DNA of 64,000 nt from Acidobacteriota bacterium (GCA_016195325.1 JACPZX010000114.1:62001-126000), one strand, 5' to 3'; positions 41,978 to 53,019 are shown, counted from the stretch's first letter. Notes: generated by a model not told the origin, from the sequence alone. Made by a program: numbers and translations.

Positions 41978-44536
41978 TCAACCGAAGGGGGTCGGATCGC
42001 AGGCGTCGCCGATCCCGTCGTGATCGCTGTCGAGCTGCGTCGGGTTCGACACGAGCGGGCAATTGTCGGAGACGTCCGGCACTCCGTCGTTGTCGTCGTC
42101 GAGATCGCAGGCGTTCCCCTGGCCGTCGAGATCGGTGTCGAGCTGGGAGGAGTTCGGGATAGACGGGCAGTTGTCGCAGGCGTCCGCGAACCCGTCGCCG
42201 TCCCCGTCCACCTGCGTGGGATTCGCCGCGAGGGGGCAGTTGTCGCAGAGGTCTCCGACGCCGTCGCGATCCGCGTCCGCCTGGTTCGGGTTGGCGGTGA
42301 CGGGGCAGTTGTCGCAGGCATCGCCGACCATGTCGATGTCCAGGTCGAGCTGCGCGGCGTTTGCGGCCGACGCGCAGACGTCCTTGAGGTTCGGCACGCC
42401 GTCCAGATCGGCGTCGGCGCTCGCGGACGGAGTGCAGCCCGTCGGCGGGCGCGCCGCCGAGGTGCCGGACCCCACGGTTCCCGCGCCGCACCCGTTGCGC
42501 CCCGCGATCAGGTAATAGAACATCTGGTTGGCGGCCGGCGCGCCCGCGTCGGTCGTGCTTCGCGTCACGATGTCCGTCCGGAAGCACGCGGGCGAGACGG
42601 AGAACGGGGCCGTGAGCGCGACGGCCCCGCGCAGCAGATCGTACGCGTGAGCCTGAGGCGCGCCGTCCCACGTGATCGTCACCCGGTCGGCCGCGAAGCT
42701 CACGCCGAGCGCCTCGCCCGGAATCGCCGTCATCCCCCGCCAGTCCGGCGCGCAGTCGGAGCCGTTCGCGACGAGATCCCCGTCGCGGTCCGGATCGCAC
42801 GCGTCGCCCAGGCCGTCGCCGTCGAGATCGGCCTGCGACGGGTTGGTCGTCGTCGGGCAGTTGTCGCACGCATCGCCGAGGGGGTCGCCGTCGGAGTTCG
42901 CCTGGGTCGGGTTGTACGCCGACGGGCAGTTGTCGATGTCGTCGGGAGATCCGTCGGCGTCGCCGTCGGGGGGGCCGGTGATCTTCAGGGAGTACGATCC
43001 GTACACCGTCGCGTAGAGCGAGGCGGTCCGGGTGACGCGCACGAAGTACGTGCCGGTGGAGGGGGCCGTCCACGCGATCAGGGACGAGGGATCGCCGATC
43101 ACGCGGTTGTCGTTGAAGCCGAGGAGCGACCCGCCCGCATTGAAGAGGCGCAGGAACGTGTCGGCGTCCGACAGCAGGTTGACGGTCTCGATGGTGTACG
43201 CCCGTCCCCCCGTCGCCGGAAACGAGAACCAGTCCTCGTCCACGAGCCCGCCCCCCGATCCGTCCCCGTCGGGATCCCGGAAGTAGGTCACAGGAATCGG
43301 ATTTCCCGTCGCGACCACGCCGCGGGCCGCCCCCTGGGTCTCATTCGGCTCGAAGGGGTCCGGGAAGAAGCTGATCTGGACGCCGCCCGAGAAAATCGAG
43401 ACCATCTGGGCGGCGTGCCCGTTCAGCACGGGCGCCTCGAACCACGCGTCCCAGAAATCCTCGGCCGAGATCCCCGTTCGCCCGGGGAGGCCGAACTCCA
43501 TCGTCGCCCAGACGCTCGCGTCCGGAAGCGCCAGCGTGTCCACCGGGGCGTCGTCGGTCCCCGGAGTGAAGTCGGGGGTCGACGCGTCGTCGATGATGTC
43601 CCACAGCGCCGTGAAGACCGTGACCTCGCTCGTGTCGCCGCTGCACGCGTACTGCGACATCGTCTCGAGATCGAACCATGTGTCGAGGTTCCCGGGCCCG
43701 GCGCCTCCCGTCGTCTTGACGTAGACGTTCGGATGATCGAACCCGAAGTGCCGCCGGATCGCCCCCATGAAGTACGACGCGTGCCCCTCCTCCCAGGCGA
43801 GCGTCGGGGGCTCGTCGCAGTCACTCAGGGAATGCGTTCCTCCCGGGTTGCTCGTGGCGGAGTAGTTGAAGACGGCGAAGTGGCCGTACTCGTGCAGCAT
43901 CACCGTGTCGTCGTACGCGCCCGTGTCCCTCATGTCGATCCGCGAGGACCCCGTCGTGGAGACGGTCTGCCCGCGGCTCGCCTCCCACACGACGGTGAGG
44001 GAGTGGGAGGCCGTGGGGCGGCTGCCCCTGAGGAAGGCCATGTAGTCCGACGCGAGGACCGCGTTGTCGTAGAGGTTGAAGGGCTCGCCTCCCGAGCCGA
44101 TCTCCGCCGTGAGGTTCCCGAAATTGACCGCGACGCCCGGAGCGTGGCCGATGATCGTCGTCGATGCCACGGCGTACGGCGTGATCGAGGCCGTCGTGAC
44201 CTTGATGAAGAGGTCGGGAGTCTGCGTGGAGCGGGTCAGGAAGCGCGCGTACACGTTGCGACTGGAGCTGTCGATGACGGTGAAGGAGAACGCGCCCGCG
44301 GCGTTCGTGCTCCCCGAGGCAAGGACCGAAGCGGAGGTCGCGTCGACGATCTCGACGTCGGCGAATCGAACGGGAAGCAGGGGCTCGACCCCCGTGAACC
44401 CCGTTGTGCCGAACTCCCGGTCCCGGTAGAAGGCCGACCCGCTCGCCGTCCAGTTGGCCAGCGCCGGGGGGGCCATGAGGGACGCGAGCGCGATCGCGAG
44501 AACGACCCGCGCGCGAAGCGGGTGTGCGGAGATCAA
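41978..44536 (-). CDS. Secreted HEXXH metalloprotease-like protein with PPC domain and TSP3 repeats
   Basis: The 852-residue protein starts at a TTG (44536) that overlaps the upstream stop (TTGA). Domains in order are a signal peptide (1-28), an N-terminal beta domain, and a protease-like core with MLHEYGHF (His215, Glu216, His219) and WEEGHASYF (Glu249/250) as probable third zinc ligand. Then come a pre-peptidase C-terminal domain ([11 protein letters not shown] through YSLKITGP) and two TSP3 units (DNCP...[10 protein letters not shown]). A fibronectin-like domain ([19 protein letters not shown]) and five more TSP3 units follow to the C-terminus. The TSP3 loops should bind calcium. The peptidase family was not identified, so catalysis is inferred from the motif alone. 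Confidence 0.8.
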   Translation of the reverse strand: MISAHPLRARVVLAIALASLMAPPALANWTASGSAFYRDREFGTTGFTGVEPLLPVRFADVEIVDATSASVLASGSTNAAGAFSFTVIDSSSRNVYARFLTRSTQTPDLFIKVTTASITPYAVASTTIIGHAPGVAVNFGNLTAEIGSGGEPFNLYDNAVLASDYMAFLRGSRPTASHSLTVVWEASRGQTVSTTGSSRIDMRDTGAYDDTVMLHEYGHFAVFNYSATSNPGGTHSLSDCDEPPTLAWEEGHASYFMGAIRRHFGFDHPNVYVKTTGGAGPGNLDTWFDLETMSQYACSGDTSEVTVFTALWDIIDDASTPDFTPGTDDAPVDTLALPDASVWATMEFGLPGRTGISAEDFWDAWFEAPVLNGHAAQMVSIFSGGVQISFFPDPFEPNETQGAARGVVATGNPIPVTYFRDPDGDGSGGGLVDEDWFSFPATGGRAYTIETVNLLSDADTFLRLFNAGGSLLGFNDNRVIGDPSSLIAWTAPSTGTYFVRVTRTASLYATVYGSYSLKITGPPDGDADGSPDDIDNCPSAYNPTQANSDGDPLGDACDNCPTTTNPSQADLDGDGLGDACDPDRDGDLVANGSDCAPDWRGMTAIPGEALGVSFAADRVTITWDGAPQAHAYDLLRGAVALTAPFSVSPACFRTDIVTRSTTDAGAPAANQMFYYLIAGRNGCGAGTVGSGTSAARPPTGCTPSASADADLDGVPNLKDVCASAANAAQLDLDIDMVGDACDNCPVTANPNQADADRDGVGDLCDNCPLAANPTQVDGDGDGFADACDNCPSIPNSSQLDTDLDGQGNACDLDDDNDGVPDVSDNCPLVSNPTQLDSDHDGIGDACDPTPFG
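41990..42420 (-). repeat. Coding tandem repeats (thrombospondin type-3 units)
   Basis: Near-regular DNA repeats containing GGGCAGTTGTCGCAG-like segments encode CDNCP...DxDxDGxxD calcium-binding units of the 852-residue protein. A second, shorter block with two units lies at about 42800-42960. The repeats are imperfect and in frame, as expected from protein-level repetition. Confidence 0.85.
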
Positions 44537-45000
44537 CGGTCACCCGGGCGGGGGGCGGAGGCCGCGAACTCCGCCGCGCCGCCCCGGACCTGCGGCGCTG
44601 TCCCTGGGACGCCGATCGGAACTCCGATTCGTTGCGTGAACGGGCGCCCTGCCTCGTCGACCCCGTCCAGCCGAATCGACAGGACGCGGCCCGCACCCTG
44701 GGGGACGACCACGTCGAACTCCTCGCGATCCGGTTCGCCACGCGCCAGGTCCCCGAGGGAATGGGCGATTCCCGTGAAGCGGCGCGGGTGGATCTCGAGG
44801 CCGGGGGGGACCTGAAGCGTGAGCCTCAGCGCGGTGACGTTGACGGAAGGTGTGACGTCGAGGCGGAGGAGCGCCGCCCCCGAAGCCTGCCGGACCAGCG
44901 ACGGGCGGAGGATGAGCCGCCCCTCCGGCTCGGAACCGCGCGCCGCGCCCCCGAGGGCCAGAAGCCCCCCGGCGACGATCATGACCCCGAGCCGATGCAT
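44533..45000 (-). CDS. Small secreted beta protein coupled to the HEXXH/TSP3 gene
   Basis: The 155-residue product has a signal peptide ([20 protein letters not shown]) and a beta-rich mature part with [20 protein letters not shown] and [20 protein letters not shown], similar to small Ig-like or cohesin-like folds. It lies directly upstream of the large secreted protein; the two overlap as TTGA and must be cotranscribed. An accessory or chaperone role for the larger protein is inference. Confidence 0.75.
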   Translation of the reverse strand: MHRLGVMIVAGGLLALGGAARGSEPEGRLILRPSLVRQASGAALLRLDVTPSVNVTALRLTLQVPPGLEIHPRRFTGIAHSLGDLARGEPDREEFDVVVPQGAGRVLSIRLDGVDEAGRPFTQRIGVPIGVPGTAPQVRGGAAEFAASAPRPGDR

Positions 45001-45166
45001 GGATCCGCACCCCGAATGAACGACAGACGAAGCCGCGGACGCACCAACCCCCGCGGACGGTGCCGGAAAATCGTAATTTACCGCGATCCGGGCCTCGCCG
45101 CCCTCAAAAAATGCGCCTCGGGGATGGCCGCCGGCGGCGCCCCGGGGGGCGGTGGCGGCGTTTTCG

Positions 45167-45196
45167 TTGATGCTCCGTCCGCCGCTCTGTTAGAAT
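45167..45196 (+). promoter_or_regulatory. Promoter of the thiolase-hbd-crotonase operon
   Basis: TTGATG (45167-45172), an 18-base spacer and TAGAAT (45191-45196) in the 264-base gap before the thiolase gene. The rest of this gap holds an AT-rich spot near 45065-45080, possibly a -10 for the minus-strand gene, and nothing else that was recognised. Confidence 0.65.
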
Positions 45197-45264
45197 CCCC
45201 GGCGATCCTCCCACGCTCCCCAACTTCTGACGGCCCAATCCCTCGATCGGAGGTCTCGTCGGCC

Positions 45265-46446
45265 ATGCGACAGATTCACATTCTGAACGGCGCCCGGACG
45301 GCGATGGCCGAGTACAACGGGCGGTTTCGGGCGATCGCGGAGACGGAGCTGGGCGCCCTGGCCGCGCGCGCGGCGCTCGCGAGGAGCGAGGTCCCCGCGA
45401 CGGCCGTCGATCACGTCGTGATGGGGAACGCCCTGCAGACCTCCGGGAACGCGATCTACGGCGCGCGCCACGTGGCGCTCAAGGCCGGGATGCCGATCAC
45501 CGTGCCGGCGCTCACCGTCAACCGGCTGTGCGGCTCGGGGATCCAGGCGCTCGTCTCCTCGGCTCACCTGATCCGCGGAGAGGAGGCCGATGTCGTCGTC
45601 GCGGGCGGCATGGAGAACATGTCGCAGGCCCCCCACGTGATTCGCGGGGCCCGCAGCGGATTCCGCCTCGGCGAGGGAAAGCTCGAGGACTCGCTGATGG
45701 TCGCCCTCCTCGACACGCACTGCGGGCTGATGATGGCGGAGACGGCCGAGGTTCTCGCGAAGGAGAAGGGGATCACGCGCGAGGAATGCGACGCGTACGC
45801 GCTCCGCAGCCAGAGGGCCGCCGACGCCGCGTACCGCGCCGGGCGCATCCAGGAGGAGATCGTCCCCGTCGAGGTGAAGGAGCGCGGGAAGATGGTCGCG
45901 TTCGCCGAGGACGATCACCGCAGGGGGGACACCACGCTCGAAGGGCTCGCGGGGCTTCCCACGGCCTTCGGGAAGGGGGGCCTCGTCACCGCGGGGAACG
46001 CCTCCGGGATCGTGGACGGAGCGGCGGCCGTGGTCCTCGCGGAGGCGTCCCGCGCGAAGGCCGAGCGGTGGCCCTCTCTCGGGCGGCTGGTCGGCTGGGG
46101 GTACGCCGGCGTGGATCCCCGCATCATGGGAATCGGGCCGGTGCCGGCGATCCGCGAGGCGCTCCGCCGGACGGGGCTCACCCTCGGGCAGATCGACCTC
46201 TTCGAGATCAACGAGGCCTTCGCCGCGCAGTACCTCGCGGTCGAGAGGGAGCTCGGCCTCGATCGCGATCGCGTCAACGTGAACGGCGGCGCCGTCGCCC
46301 TGGGCCACCCGCTCGCGGCGACCGGAACGCGCCTCGTCCTGACGCTGCTCCTCGAGCTGCGTCGCCGCAAGGGGAAGTACGGCATCGCGTCCGCCTGCAT
46401 CGGCGGAGGGCAGGGGATCGCCCTCGTCGTCGAGTCCCTCTCGTAA
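45265..46446 (+). CDS. Acetyl-CoA acetyltransferase (thiolase)
   Basis: Thiolase joins two acetyl-CoA to acetoacetyl-CoA or runs the last step of beta-oxidation in reverse. The 393-residue protein has the nucleophile Cys in NRLCGSGIQA, the NEAFAAQ motif, GGAVALGHPLAATGTR with the catalytic His and the second Cys in CIGGGQG. It leads an operon with a 3-hydroxyacyl-CoA dehydrogenase and a crotonase, the set for interconversion of acetyl-CoA and crotonyl-CoA. Confidence 0.94.
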   Translation: MRQIHILNGARTAMAEYNGRFRAIAETELGALAARAALARSEVPATAVDHVVMGNALQTSGNAIYGARHVALKAGMPITVPALTVNRLCGSGIQALVSSAHLIRGEEADVVVAGGMENMSQAPHVIRGARSGFRLGEGKLEDSLMVALLDTHCGLMMAETAEVLAKEKGITREECDAYALRSQRAADAAYRAGRIQEEIVPVEVKERGKMVAFAEDDHRRGDTTLEGLAGLPTAFGKGGLVTAGNASGIVDGAAAVVLAEASRAKAERWPSLGRLVGWGYAGVDPRIMGIGPVPAIREALRRTGLTLGQIDLFEINEAFAAQYLAVERELGLDRDRVNVNGGAVALGHPLAATGTRLVLTLLLELRRRKGKYGIASACIGGGQGIALVVESLS

Positions 46447-46497
46447 TCACGGCGGCGGGCCCCGCGCCCGCGGTCCTCTTCGGAAAAGGAGTCGATC

Positions 46498-47397
46498 GTG
46501 ACCATCAGGAAAGTGGGCGTGCTGGGATGCGGGCTCATGGGCGCAGGGATCGCCCAGGTGTGCGCGCAGTCGGGCTTCGACACCGTCGTCCTCGAGGCCG
46601 CCCCCGAATTCCTCGAGAAGGGAATGGGGCGCATCCGCTCGTTCCTCCAGGGGGGCGTCGATCGCGGCAAGATGAGCGCGGCGGATCGTGACGCGACCCT
46701 CGCACGGCTCCGCGGGACGACGGACGCGGCGGCCCTCGCGGACCGCGATCTGGTGATCGAGGCCGTCATCGAGGACCTGAAGACGAAGCGCGATCTCTTC
46801 GCGAAGCTCGACGCCGTGTGCGGGCCGCAGGCGATCTTCGCGAGCAACACGTCGTCCCTCTCCATCACCGGGATCATGACCGCTACGAAGCGGCGCGACC
46901 GATTCCTCGGGCTTCACTTCTTCAACCCGGTGCCGCTCATGAAGCTGGTGGAGGTCGTGAGGACCTTCACGACGGCGGACGCCGTCCACGACGAGGCGTG
47001 CGCGTTCGTGCAGGCGCTCGGCAAGACCCCCATCCGGACGAAGGACGCGACGGGGTTCATCGTCAACCGTCTCCTCGTCCCCTACATCCTCGACGCCATC
47101 CGCGCCCTCGAGGAGGGGGTGGGCACGATCCGGGACATCGACGAGGGGATGAAGCTGGGATGCGGCCATCCGATGGGCCCCCTCACGCTCCTCGATTTCG
47201 TCGGGCTCGACACGACGCTCTACATCGCGGAGATCATGTTCGAGGAGTTCCGCGAGCGCCGGTTCGCGCCCCCCCCGCTGCTCAAGCGGATGGTCCTCTC
47301 CGGCTATCACGGCAAGAAGTCGGGGAAGGGATTCTACGACTGGAGCGCGGAAAGCCCGAAGGCCAACGACTACCTCGTGGGCGGCGGTGGAAGGTGA
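46498..47397 (+). CDS. hbd: 3-hydroxybutyryl-CoA dehydrogenase
   Basis: The enzyme interconverts acetoacetyl-CoA and 3-hydroxybutyryl-CoA. The 299-residue protein has the NAD motif VGVLGCGLMGAGIAQ, SNTSSLSIT, and FFNPVPLMKLVEVV with the following catalytic elements. Stand-alone short proteins of this size are typically butyryl-specific. The GTG start at 46498 follows AAAAGGAG. Its stop overlaps the crotonase start (GTGA). Confidence 0.94.
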   Translation: MTIRKVGVLGCGLMGAGIAQVCAQSGFDTVVLEAAPEFLEKGMGRIRSFLQGGVDRGKMSAADRDATLARLRGTTDAAALADRDLVIEAVIEDLKTKRDLFAKLDAVCGPQAIFASNTSSLSITGIMTATKRRDRFLGLHFFNPVPLMKLVEVVRTFTTADAVHDEACAFVQALGKTPIRTKDATGFIVNRLLVPYILDAIRALEEGVGTIRDIDEGMKLGCGHPMGPLTLLDFVGLDTTLYIAEIMFEEFRERRFAPPPLLKRMVLSGYHGKKSGKGFYDWSAESPKANDYLVGGGGR

Positions 47398-48182
47398 GCT
47401 ACCGGAACCTCCTCTACGCCGTCTCGGACGGCATCGCCCGCCTCACGATCAACCGCCCCGACAAGCTCAACGCGCTGAACCGCGAGACGGTCGGGGAGAT
47501 CGACGCCGCCGTCCAGGCCTTCGGAGCCGACGCTTCGGCCCGCGCCCTCGTGCTGACGGGATCCGGCGACAGGGCGTTCGTCGCCGGAGCCGACATCTCC
47601 GAGCTGGCCGAGCAGACGCCGCAGGGAGGGAAGGACTACTCGCTCCACGGCCAGCGGGTCCTGGCGCAGCTCGAGACGAGCGTCAAGCCGACCATCGCGG
47701 CCATCAACGGCTTCGCGCTCGGCGGAGGCCTCGAGATCGCCCTCGCCTGCCACATGAGGGTTGCGTCGGAGACGGCGAAGCTCGGGCTCCCGGAGGTCAC
47801 GCTCGGCATCATCCCGGGGTTCGGCGGGACGCAGCGGCTGCCCCGGCTCGTGGGGAAGGGCAGGGCGCTCGAGATCATCCTGACGGGAGAACCCATCGAC
47901 GCCCGCGAGGCGCACCGGATCGGGCTCGTGAACCGCGTCGTCCCGCAGCCTGAGCTCCTGGCGGAGGCGGAGAAGCTCGCCAGGACGATTCTCTCGCGCG
48001 GCCCGGTCGCGGTGCGGTTCGCGATCGAGGCGGTCGGCCGCGGCCTCGAGATGCCGGCTGCGGAGGGGCACTTCCTGGAGGCGACTCTCTTCGGGCTGCT
48101 GACGACGAGCGAGGACATGAAGGAAGGGACGCGGGCCTTTCTCGAGAAGCCCAGGCGGACGCCGGCCTTCAAGGGTCGTTGA
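47394..48182 (+). CDS. crt: Enoyl-CoA hydratase (crotonase)
   Basis: The enzyme hydrates crotonyl-CoA to 3-hydroxybutyryl-CoA. The 262-residue protein has the oxyanion motif FVAGADISEL, NGFALGGGLEIALACH and LPEVTLGIIPGFGGTQRLPR with both catalytic glutamates. It is coupled to hbd and followed within a few bases by the lptC-lptA gene, so some readthrough is likely. Confidence 0.94.
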   Translation: MSYRNLLYAVSDGIARLTINRPDKLNALNRETVGEIDAAVQAFGADASARALVLTGSGDRAFVAGADISELAEQTPQGGKDYSLHGQRVLAQLETSVKPTIAAINGFALGGGLEIALACHMRVASETAKLGLPEVTLGIIPGFGGTQRLPRLVGKGRALEIILTGEPIDAREAHRIGLVNRVVPQPELLAEAEKLARTILSRGPVAVRFAIEAVGRGLEMPAAEGHFLEATLFGLLTTSEDMKEGTRAFLEKPRRTPAFKGR

Positions 48183-48183
48183 C

Positions 48184-50173
48184 ATTCGAACAGCAAACCT
48201 GAAGCTGAGGCACGTCTTCCTGGGCGCGCTCGCCATCCTCTCGACCGCCGTGGGCGTGTCGCTCCTCGGGCGACCGAGGGCCCTCGCGAGGCCCCTCGCG
48301 GCGCTCGAGACGGCCGAAAACGTCGCGCAGCGCGCGCGGAACCTCGACAGCACGAAGACCCGGCGCGGCCTGCCGTCGTTCCGGGTGCAGGCCGCCGAGG
48401 CCTTCACCTACCGTGAGGGGAACAAGGAGCTTCACGACGTCAAGGTGACGCTCTTCGGCCCGGGCAAGGAGCGGACGGAGCTTTCCGCCCCGCTCGCGCT
48501 CTCGACGGAAGGGGAGAGCGGCGGGTGGAGCTTCGAGAACGGCGTCGAGCTGCGGGGAGACAGCGGGTTCCGTCTCGGCGTCCGCGAGATGAAGTACCGC
48601 GAGACGCTCCAGGAGGTCAGCTCCGAGGCCGACGTCAGCTTCGCGCGCCAGGGGATGGAGGGGTCCGCGAAAGGCCTGAGGTACCTCGTCTCCCAGCGCA
48701 GGCTCGAGCTCCTCGGCGACGTGGTCGTGAACGGGGATCCGAACGCCCCGGGGATCCGCTCCATTCACGCGACGCGGGCCGTGATCGATCGCGAGACATC
48801 GCACGACTCGTTCGTCTCCTACGTTCTCGAGACGGCCGCGGGCGAGAACCTCACCGGAGCCGCCCTCGACGTCGCGCTCGATCCGAACAGCTCGAAGGTG
48901 CGCCGCGTGGAGGCGACGGGCGGGTTCCGGCTGACAAGCGGCGGCGGGGCGCGGGGGGCGCAGATCCTCGGGCCGGGGAGGCGCGAGCTCACCGGCGAGG
49001 CGCTCGCCGCGGGAATGGACGAGATGGGCGACATTCACGACGCCGTCGCCACCGGCGGGGTGAAGCTCGCCGTCACCGACGACGCGGGGGCGGCCCGCAG
49101 CCTCGACGCCTCACGCATCACGCTCGGGTTCGCCCACGGGGCGCTCGAGTCGGTGACGGCGGAGGAGAACGCCCTCCTCGTCGTCCCCCCGTCGCCCAGG
49201 GACAGGGAGCAGACCCCGACGACGCTGAAGGGTCGCGCGATCCACGCGAAGCTCAACCCCGACGACGGATCGCTGATCTCCGGGGACGCCGAGGGCGACG
49301 CGCAGGCGGCGCAGGCCGCCCGGACCCTCTCAGCCCCGAGGATCACCTTCGACGGTCGGGGGAATCTGTGGGTGCTCGACGCGACGGAGCCCGGCTCGCA
49401 GGCCAGGGTCGAGGGCGACGGCGGGACGGTCACGGCCGAGCACATCGAGATCCGCCGCGAGGAGGGGACGCTTTCGGCGAAGGGGACCGTGAAGACCCTC
49501 TCGCAGCCGAACGAAGGCGGCGCTCGGTCGACGTCGGGGCTCCTGTCCGGCGACGGGCCGGTGCACGCGATGAGCGGATCTCTCGTCGCGATCCGCGACG
49601 GGCGGATCGCGCGCTACCGCGACAAGGTCCGCATCTGGCAGGGGGCGTCGAGCCTCGAGGCGCCGTCCATCGACGTGGCGGACGAGGCGGGGACGGTGGA
49701 AGCGCACGGCGGCGTCGTGGCCCGGGCTCCCTCGAAGAGCGAGGGGGGAGGCGCCCCGCAGATCGCGACGGTATCGGCCGGCGATCTGATGTACAGCCGT
49801 CAGGCCGCCGAAGCCCGCTTCACGGGAAACGTCCACGCGACGACCGCCGGTTCGCGCATCGACGCGGACTCCCTCGTCGCGAAGATCGGGGAGGGGGAGG
49901 GGATCACCGAGCTCGACGCCACGGGAAAGGTTCGATTCCAGGACGGCGCGCGCGTCGGCGACGGCGATCATCTGGTGGTTTCGCTCAAGGAGAAGCGATA
50001 CGTTCTGTCGGGGCGCGGGCGCCTCGTATCGATACAAGATCCTTCAAATCAACAATTTGTAAGAGGCGTCGTGTTGACTTACGAGGGGGCCGCTGATAGG
50101 ATTCTCGTCGAATCCGAGACGGGCGGGCGCACCTGGGTCACACTCAAGCCGCGCGGCTCAGAAGGGAAGAAAG

Positions 50174-50196
<23 letters not shown>
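48184..50196 (+). CDS. Fused LptC-LptA LPS-transport protein, probable ATT start
   Basis: The protein combines an LptC-like N-terminus (one transmembrane helix and a DUF1239-type domain) with long OstA/LptA-like beta-jelly-roll repeats (for example [20 protein letters not shown] and [23 protein letters not shown] near the C-terminus). It would bridge the inner-membrane exporter and the outer membrane. The first usual start codon in frame (GTG 48250) lies inside the transmembrane segment [19 protein letters not shown]. Extending to ATT 48184, with AAGGG upstream, gives a complete helix and 670 residues; CTG 48199 is another option. Its 3' end overlaps lptB. Confidence 0.75.
50074..50102 (+). 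promoter_or_regulatory. Internal promoter for lptB inside the lptC-lptA gene
   Basis: TTGACT (50074-50079), a 17-base spacer and TAGGAT (50097-50102). An unusually AT-rich patch at 50045-50062, with the inverted repeat CAAAT-N5-ATTTG (50045-50059), sits where an UP element would be. Transcription would start near 50109, 65 bases before the lptB start. Confidence 0.6.
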
Positions 50197-50902
<706 letters not shown>

Positions 50903-50932
50903 TGGCGAGACCTCGCAGGACAGGGATGATCG

Positions 50933-52417
50933 ATGGGGCTTGAACAGAAGCTGAACCTCAGGATGAGCCAGAAGCTCATCATGACGCCGTCCCTCCAGCA
51001 GGCGATCAAGCTCCTGCAGCTGAGCAAGCTCGAGCTCCTCGAGGAGATCACCCACGAGCTCGTCGAGAACCCGGTCCTCGAGGAGGGGAGCGAGCGCACG
51101 GTCAGCGAGCGCGAGGAGCACGAGGCGCCGGAGCAGGAGATCGCGCGGCAGGACGCCGCGCCGTCCACCGAGGTCGAGGCGCCCACCCCCGAGGGAGAGG
51201 ACAAGTTCGACGACGACTACCTCGAGGCCTTCTACGAGGACTACGTCGAGCGCTCCTACGAGCCGCGCGTCCAGACCGAGGACATCGAGCTCCCGTCGTT
51301 CGAGGCGACGCTCACCAAGCAGCAGACGCTCGCCGATCATCTCTCGTGGCAGATCGAGGCGACGCCGATGGACGATCGCCTCCGCGAGATCGCCGACGCC
51401 ATCGTCGGCAACCTGAATGACGACGGCTATCTCGGCGCGACGTTCGACGAGATCCAGACGATGGGGCCGTACTCCCCGGAGGAGGTCGACGCGGCGCTGA
51501 AGATCGTCCAGGCGCTCGATCCCCCCGGCGTGGCGGCCCGCGATCTGCGCGAGTGCCTCCTCATCCAGATCCACCGCCTCGACGTGCACAACGCCGTCCT
51601 CGAGCACCTCATCGAGGAGATCGTGAGGGATCGCCTCGAGCTGCTGCAGGCGCACAAGTACCAGGAGCTGCAGCATCGCCTCGGCTGCTCGGGCCCCGAG
51701 CTGCAGGCGGCCATGGAGGTGATCCGCAGGCTCGACCCCTCCCCGGGGCTCCGCTACAACGCGCAGCGCTCGCAGTACGTGACACCCGACGTCTTCATCG
51801 TCAAGATGGAGCGCGGGGAGTACAAGGTCCTGCTCAACGAGGACGGGATGCCGCGGCTGCGGATCAGCGGCGTCTACCGGAAGATGCTCGAGAAGCACGA
51901 CCCCGCGACGGATCGGGACGCCCGGAACTACGTGAAGGAGAAGGTCCGGGCCGCCCACCGGTTCATCAAGAGCCTCGACGAGCGCCAGAGGACGATCTTC
52001 AAGGTCGCGACGAGCATCATCAAGTACGAGAAGGATTTTCTCGACTACGGAATGGACCACATGCGCCCGCTCATCCTCAAGGACGTGGCGGACGACATCG
52101 GCATGCACGAATCGACCGTCAGCCGCGTCGTCAACAACAAGTACATGCACACGCCTCGCGGCCTCTTCGAGATGCGCTACTTCTTCCACGCGGCGGTCCC
52201 CGGCTCGACCGGGGAGGAGATCTCATCGCTGAAGGTCAAGGAGAAGATTCGCGACCTCGTCGCCGCCGAGGACGGGCAGCACCCGCTGAGCGACGCCACC
52301 ATCGTGCAGCGCCTCGCCGACGAGCACGGAATCCGCATCGCCCGCCGCACCGTCGCCAAGTACCGTGGAGAGCTGAGAATTCCTTCTTCCAACGATCGCA
52401 AGCACCCCTTCGCCTGA
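50933..52417 (+). CDS. rpoN: RNA polymerase sigma-54 factor
   Basis: Sigma-54 directs transcription from -24/-12 promoters and needs an AAA+ activator. The 494-residue protein has the Gln/Leu-rich region I (MGLEQKLNLRMSQKLIMTPS, LQQAIKLLQLSKLELLEEI), an acidic linker, the core-binding domain and the C-terminal RpoN box ARRTVAKYR. No activator is encoded in the window. Confidence 0.96.
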   Translation: MGLEQKLNLRMSQKLIMTPSLQQAIKLLQLSKLELLEEITHELVENPVLEEGSERTVSEREEHEAPEQEIARQDAAPSTEVEAPTPEGEDKFDDDYLEAFYEDYVERSYEPRVQTEDIELPSFEATLTKQQTLADHLSWQIEATPMDDRLREIADAIVGNLNDDGYLGATFDEIQTMGPYSPEEVDAALKIVQALDPPGVAARDLRECLLIQIHRLDVHNAVLEHLIEEIVRDRLELLQAHKYQELQHRLGCSGPELQAAMEVIRRLDPSPGLRYNAQRSQYVTPDVFIVKMERGEYKVLLNEDGMPRLRISGVYRKMLEKHDPATDRDARNYVKEKVRAAHRFIKSLDERQRTIFKVATSIIKYEKDFLDYGMDHMRPLILKDVADDIGMHESTVSRVVNNKYMHTPRGLFEMRYFFHAAVPGSTGEEISSLKVKEKIRDLVAAEDGQHPLSDATIVQRLADEHGIRIARRTVAKYRGELRIPSSNDRKHPFA

Positions 52418-52437
52418 CAGGCGCCGCGGAGTCCTGA

Positions 52438-53019
52438 ATGAAACTCGTAATCACCGGACGGCACATCGAAATCACTCCCGCGCTCAAGTCGTTCACCCGC
52501 GAGAAGATCTCGAAGCTCGATCGATGGGTCGACGAGGTGATGGAGGTCCACGCCATCCTCGTCGTCGAGAAGCACCGGCACACGGCCGAGCTGGTGGTGC
52601 ACGGGCGCCACCTCACCCTCAGCGCGCGCGGATCGTCGGCCGACATGTACGCGTCGATCGGCACCTGCATCGAACGGCTCGAGAAGCAGGCGCGCAAGAA
52701 GAAGGAGATGCACGTCGCGAGGCGCCGAAGGTCCACCGGCCCCGTCGCGCCGCCGGAGCCGCCGGCCGCCGCGGAGAAGCCGGCCCGGCGACGGGCGAAG
52801 GGGGCACGCGCCTCGGCGGCGGATGCGGACGGGGGTCCGCCCCGTATCGTCCGGAGCGAGACCTTCTCGAGGAAGCCGATGTCGGTGGAGGAGGCGGCCC
52901 TCCAGGTGCGCGAGGCCGGGCTCGAATTCGTCGTCTTCCGCAACGAGCGGTCGCAGGAAGTGAACGTCGTCTACCGCAGGAAGGACGGCAGCTTCGGCCT
53001 CATCGAGCCCGAGAGGTGA
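52438..53019 (+). CDS. hpf: Ribosome hibernation promoting factor, long form
   Basis: The 193-residue protein joins the S30AE domain (MKLVITGRHIEITPALKSF, residues 1-95) through an Ala/Pro/Arg-rich linker to a C-terminal dimerisation domain (MSVEEAALQVREAGLEFVVF, YRRKDGSFGLIEP). Long HPF makes 100S ribosome dimers in stationary phase. It follows rpoN by 20 bases and is the end of the lpt-rpoN-hpf group. A GC inverted repeat after its stop lacks a T-run. Confidence 0.95.
   Translation: MKLVITGRHIEITPALKSFTREKISKLDRWVDEVMEVHAILVVEKHRHTAELVVHGRHLTLSARGSSADMYASIGTCIERLEKQARKKKEMHVARRRRSTGPVAPPEPPAAAEKPARRRAKGARASAADADGGPPRIVRSETFSRKPMSVEEAALQVREAGLEFVVFRNERSQEVNVVYRRKDGSFGLIEPER

Noticed and set aside
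41990-42960. Regularly spaced short repeats that could be taken for a CRISPR array
   Set aside because: They are in frame and encode TSP3 calcium-binding units with varying spacing; no cas genes are present.
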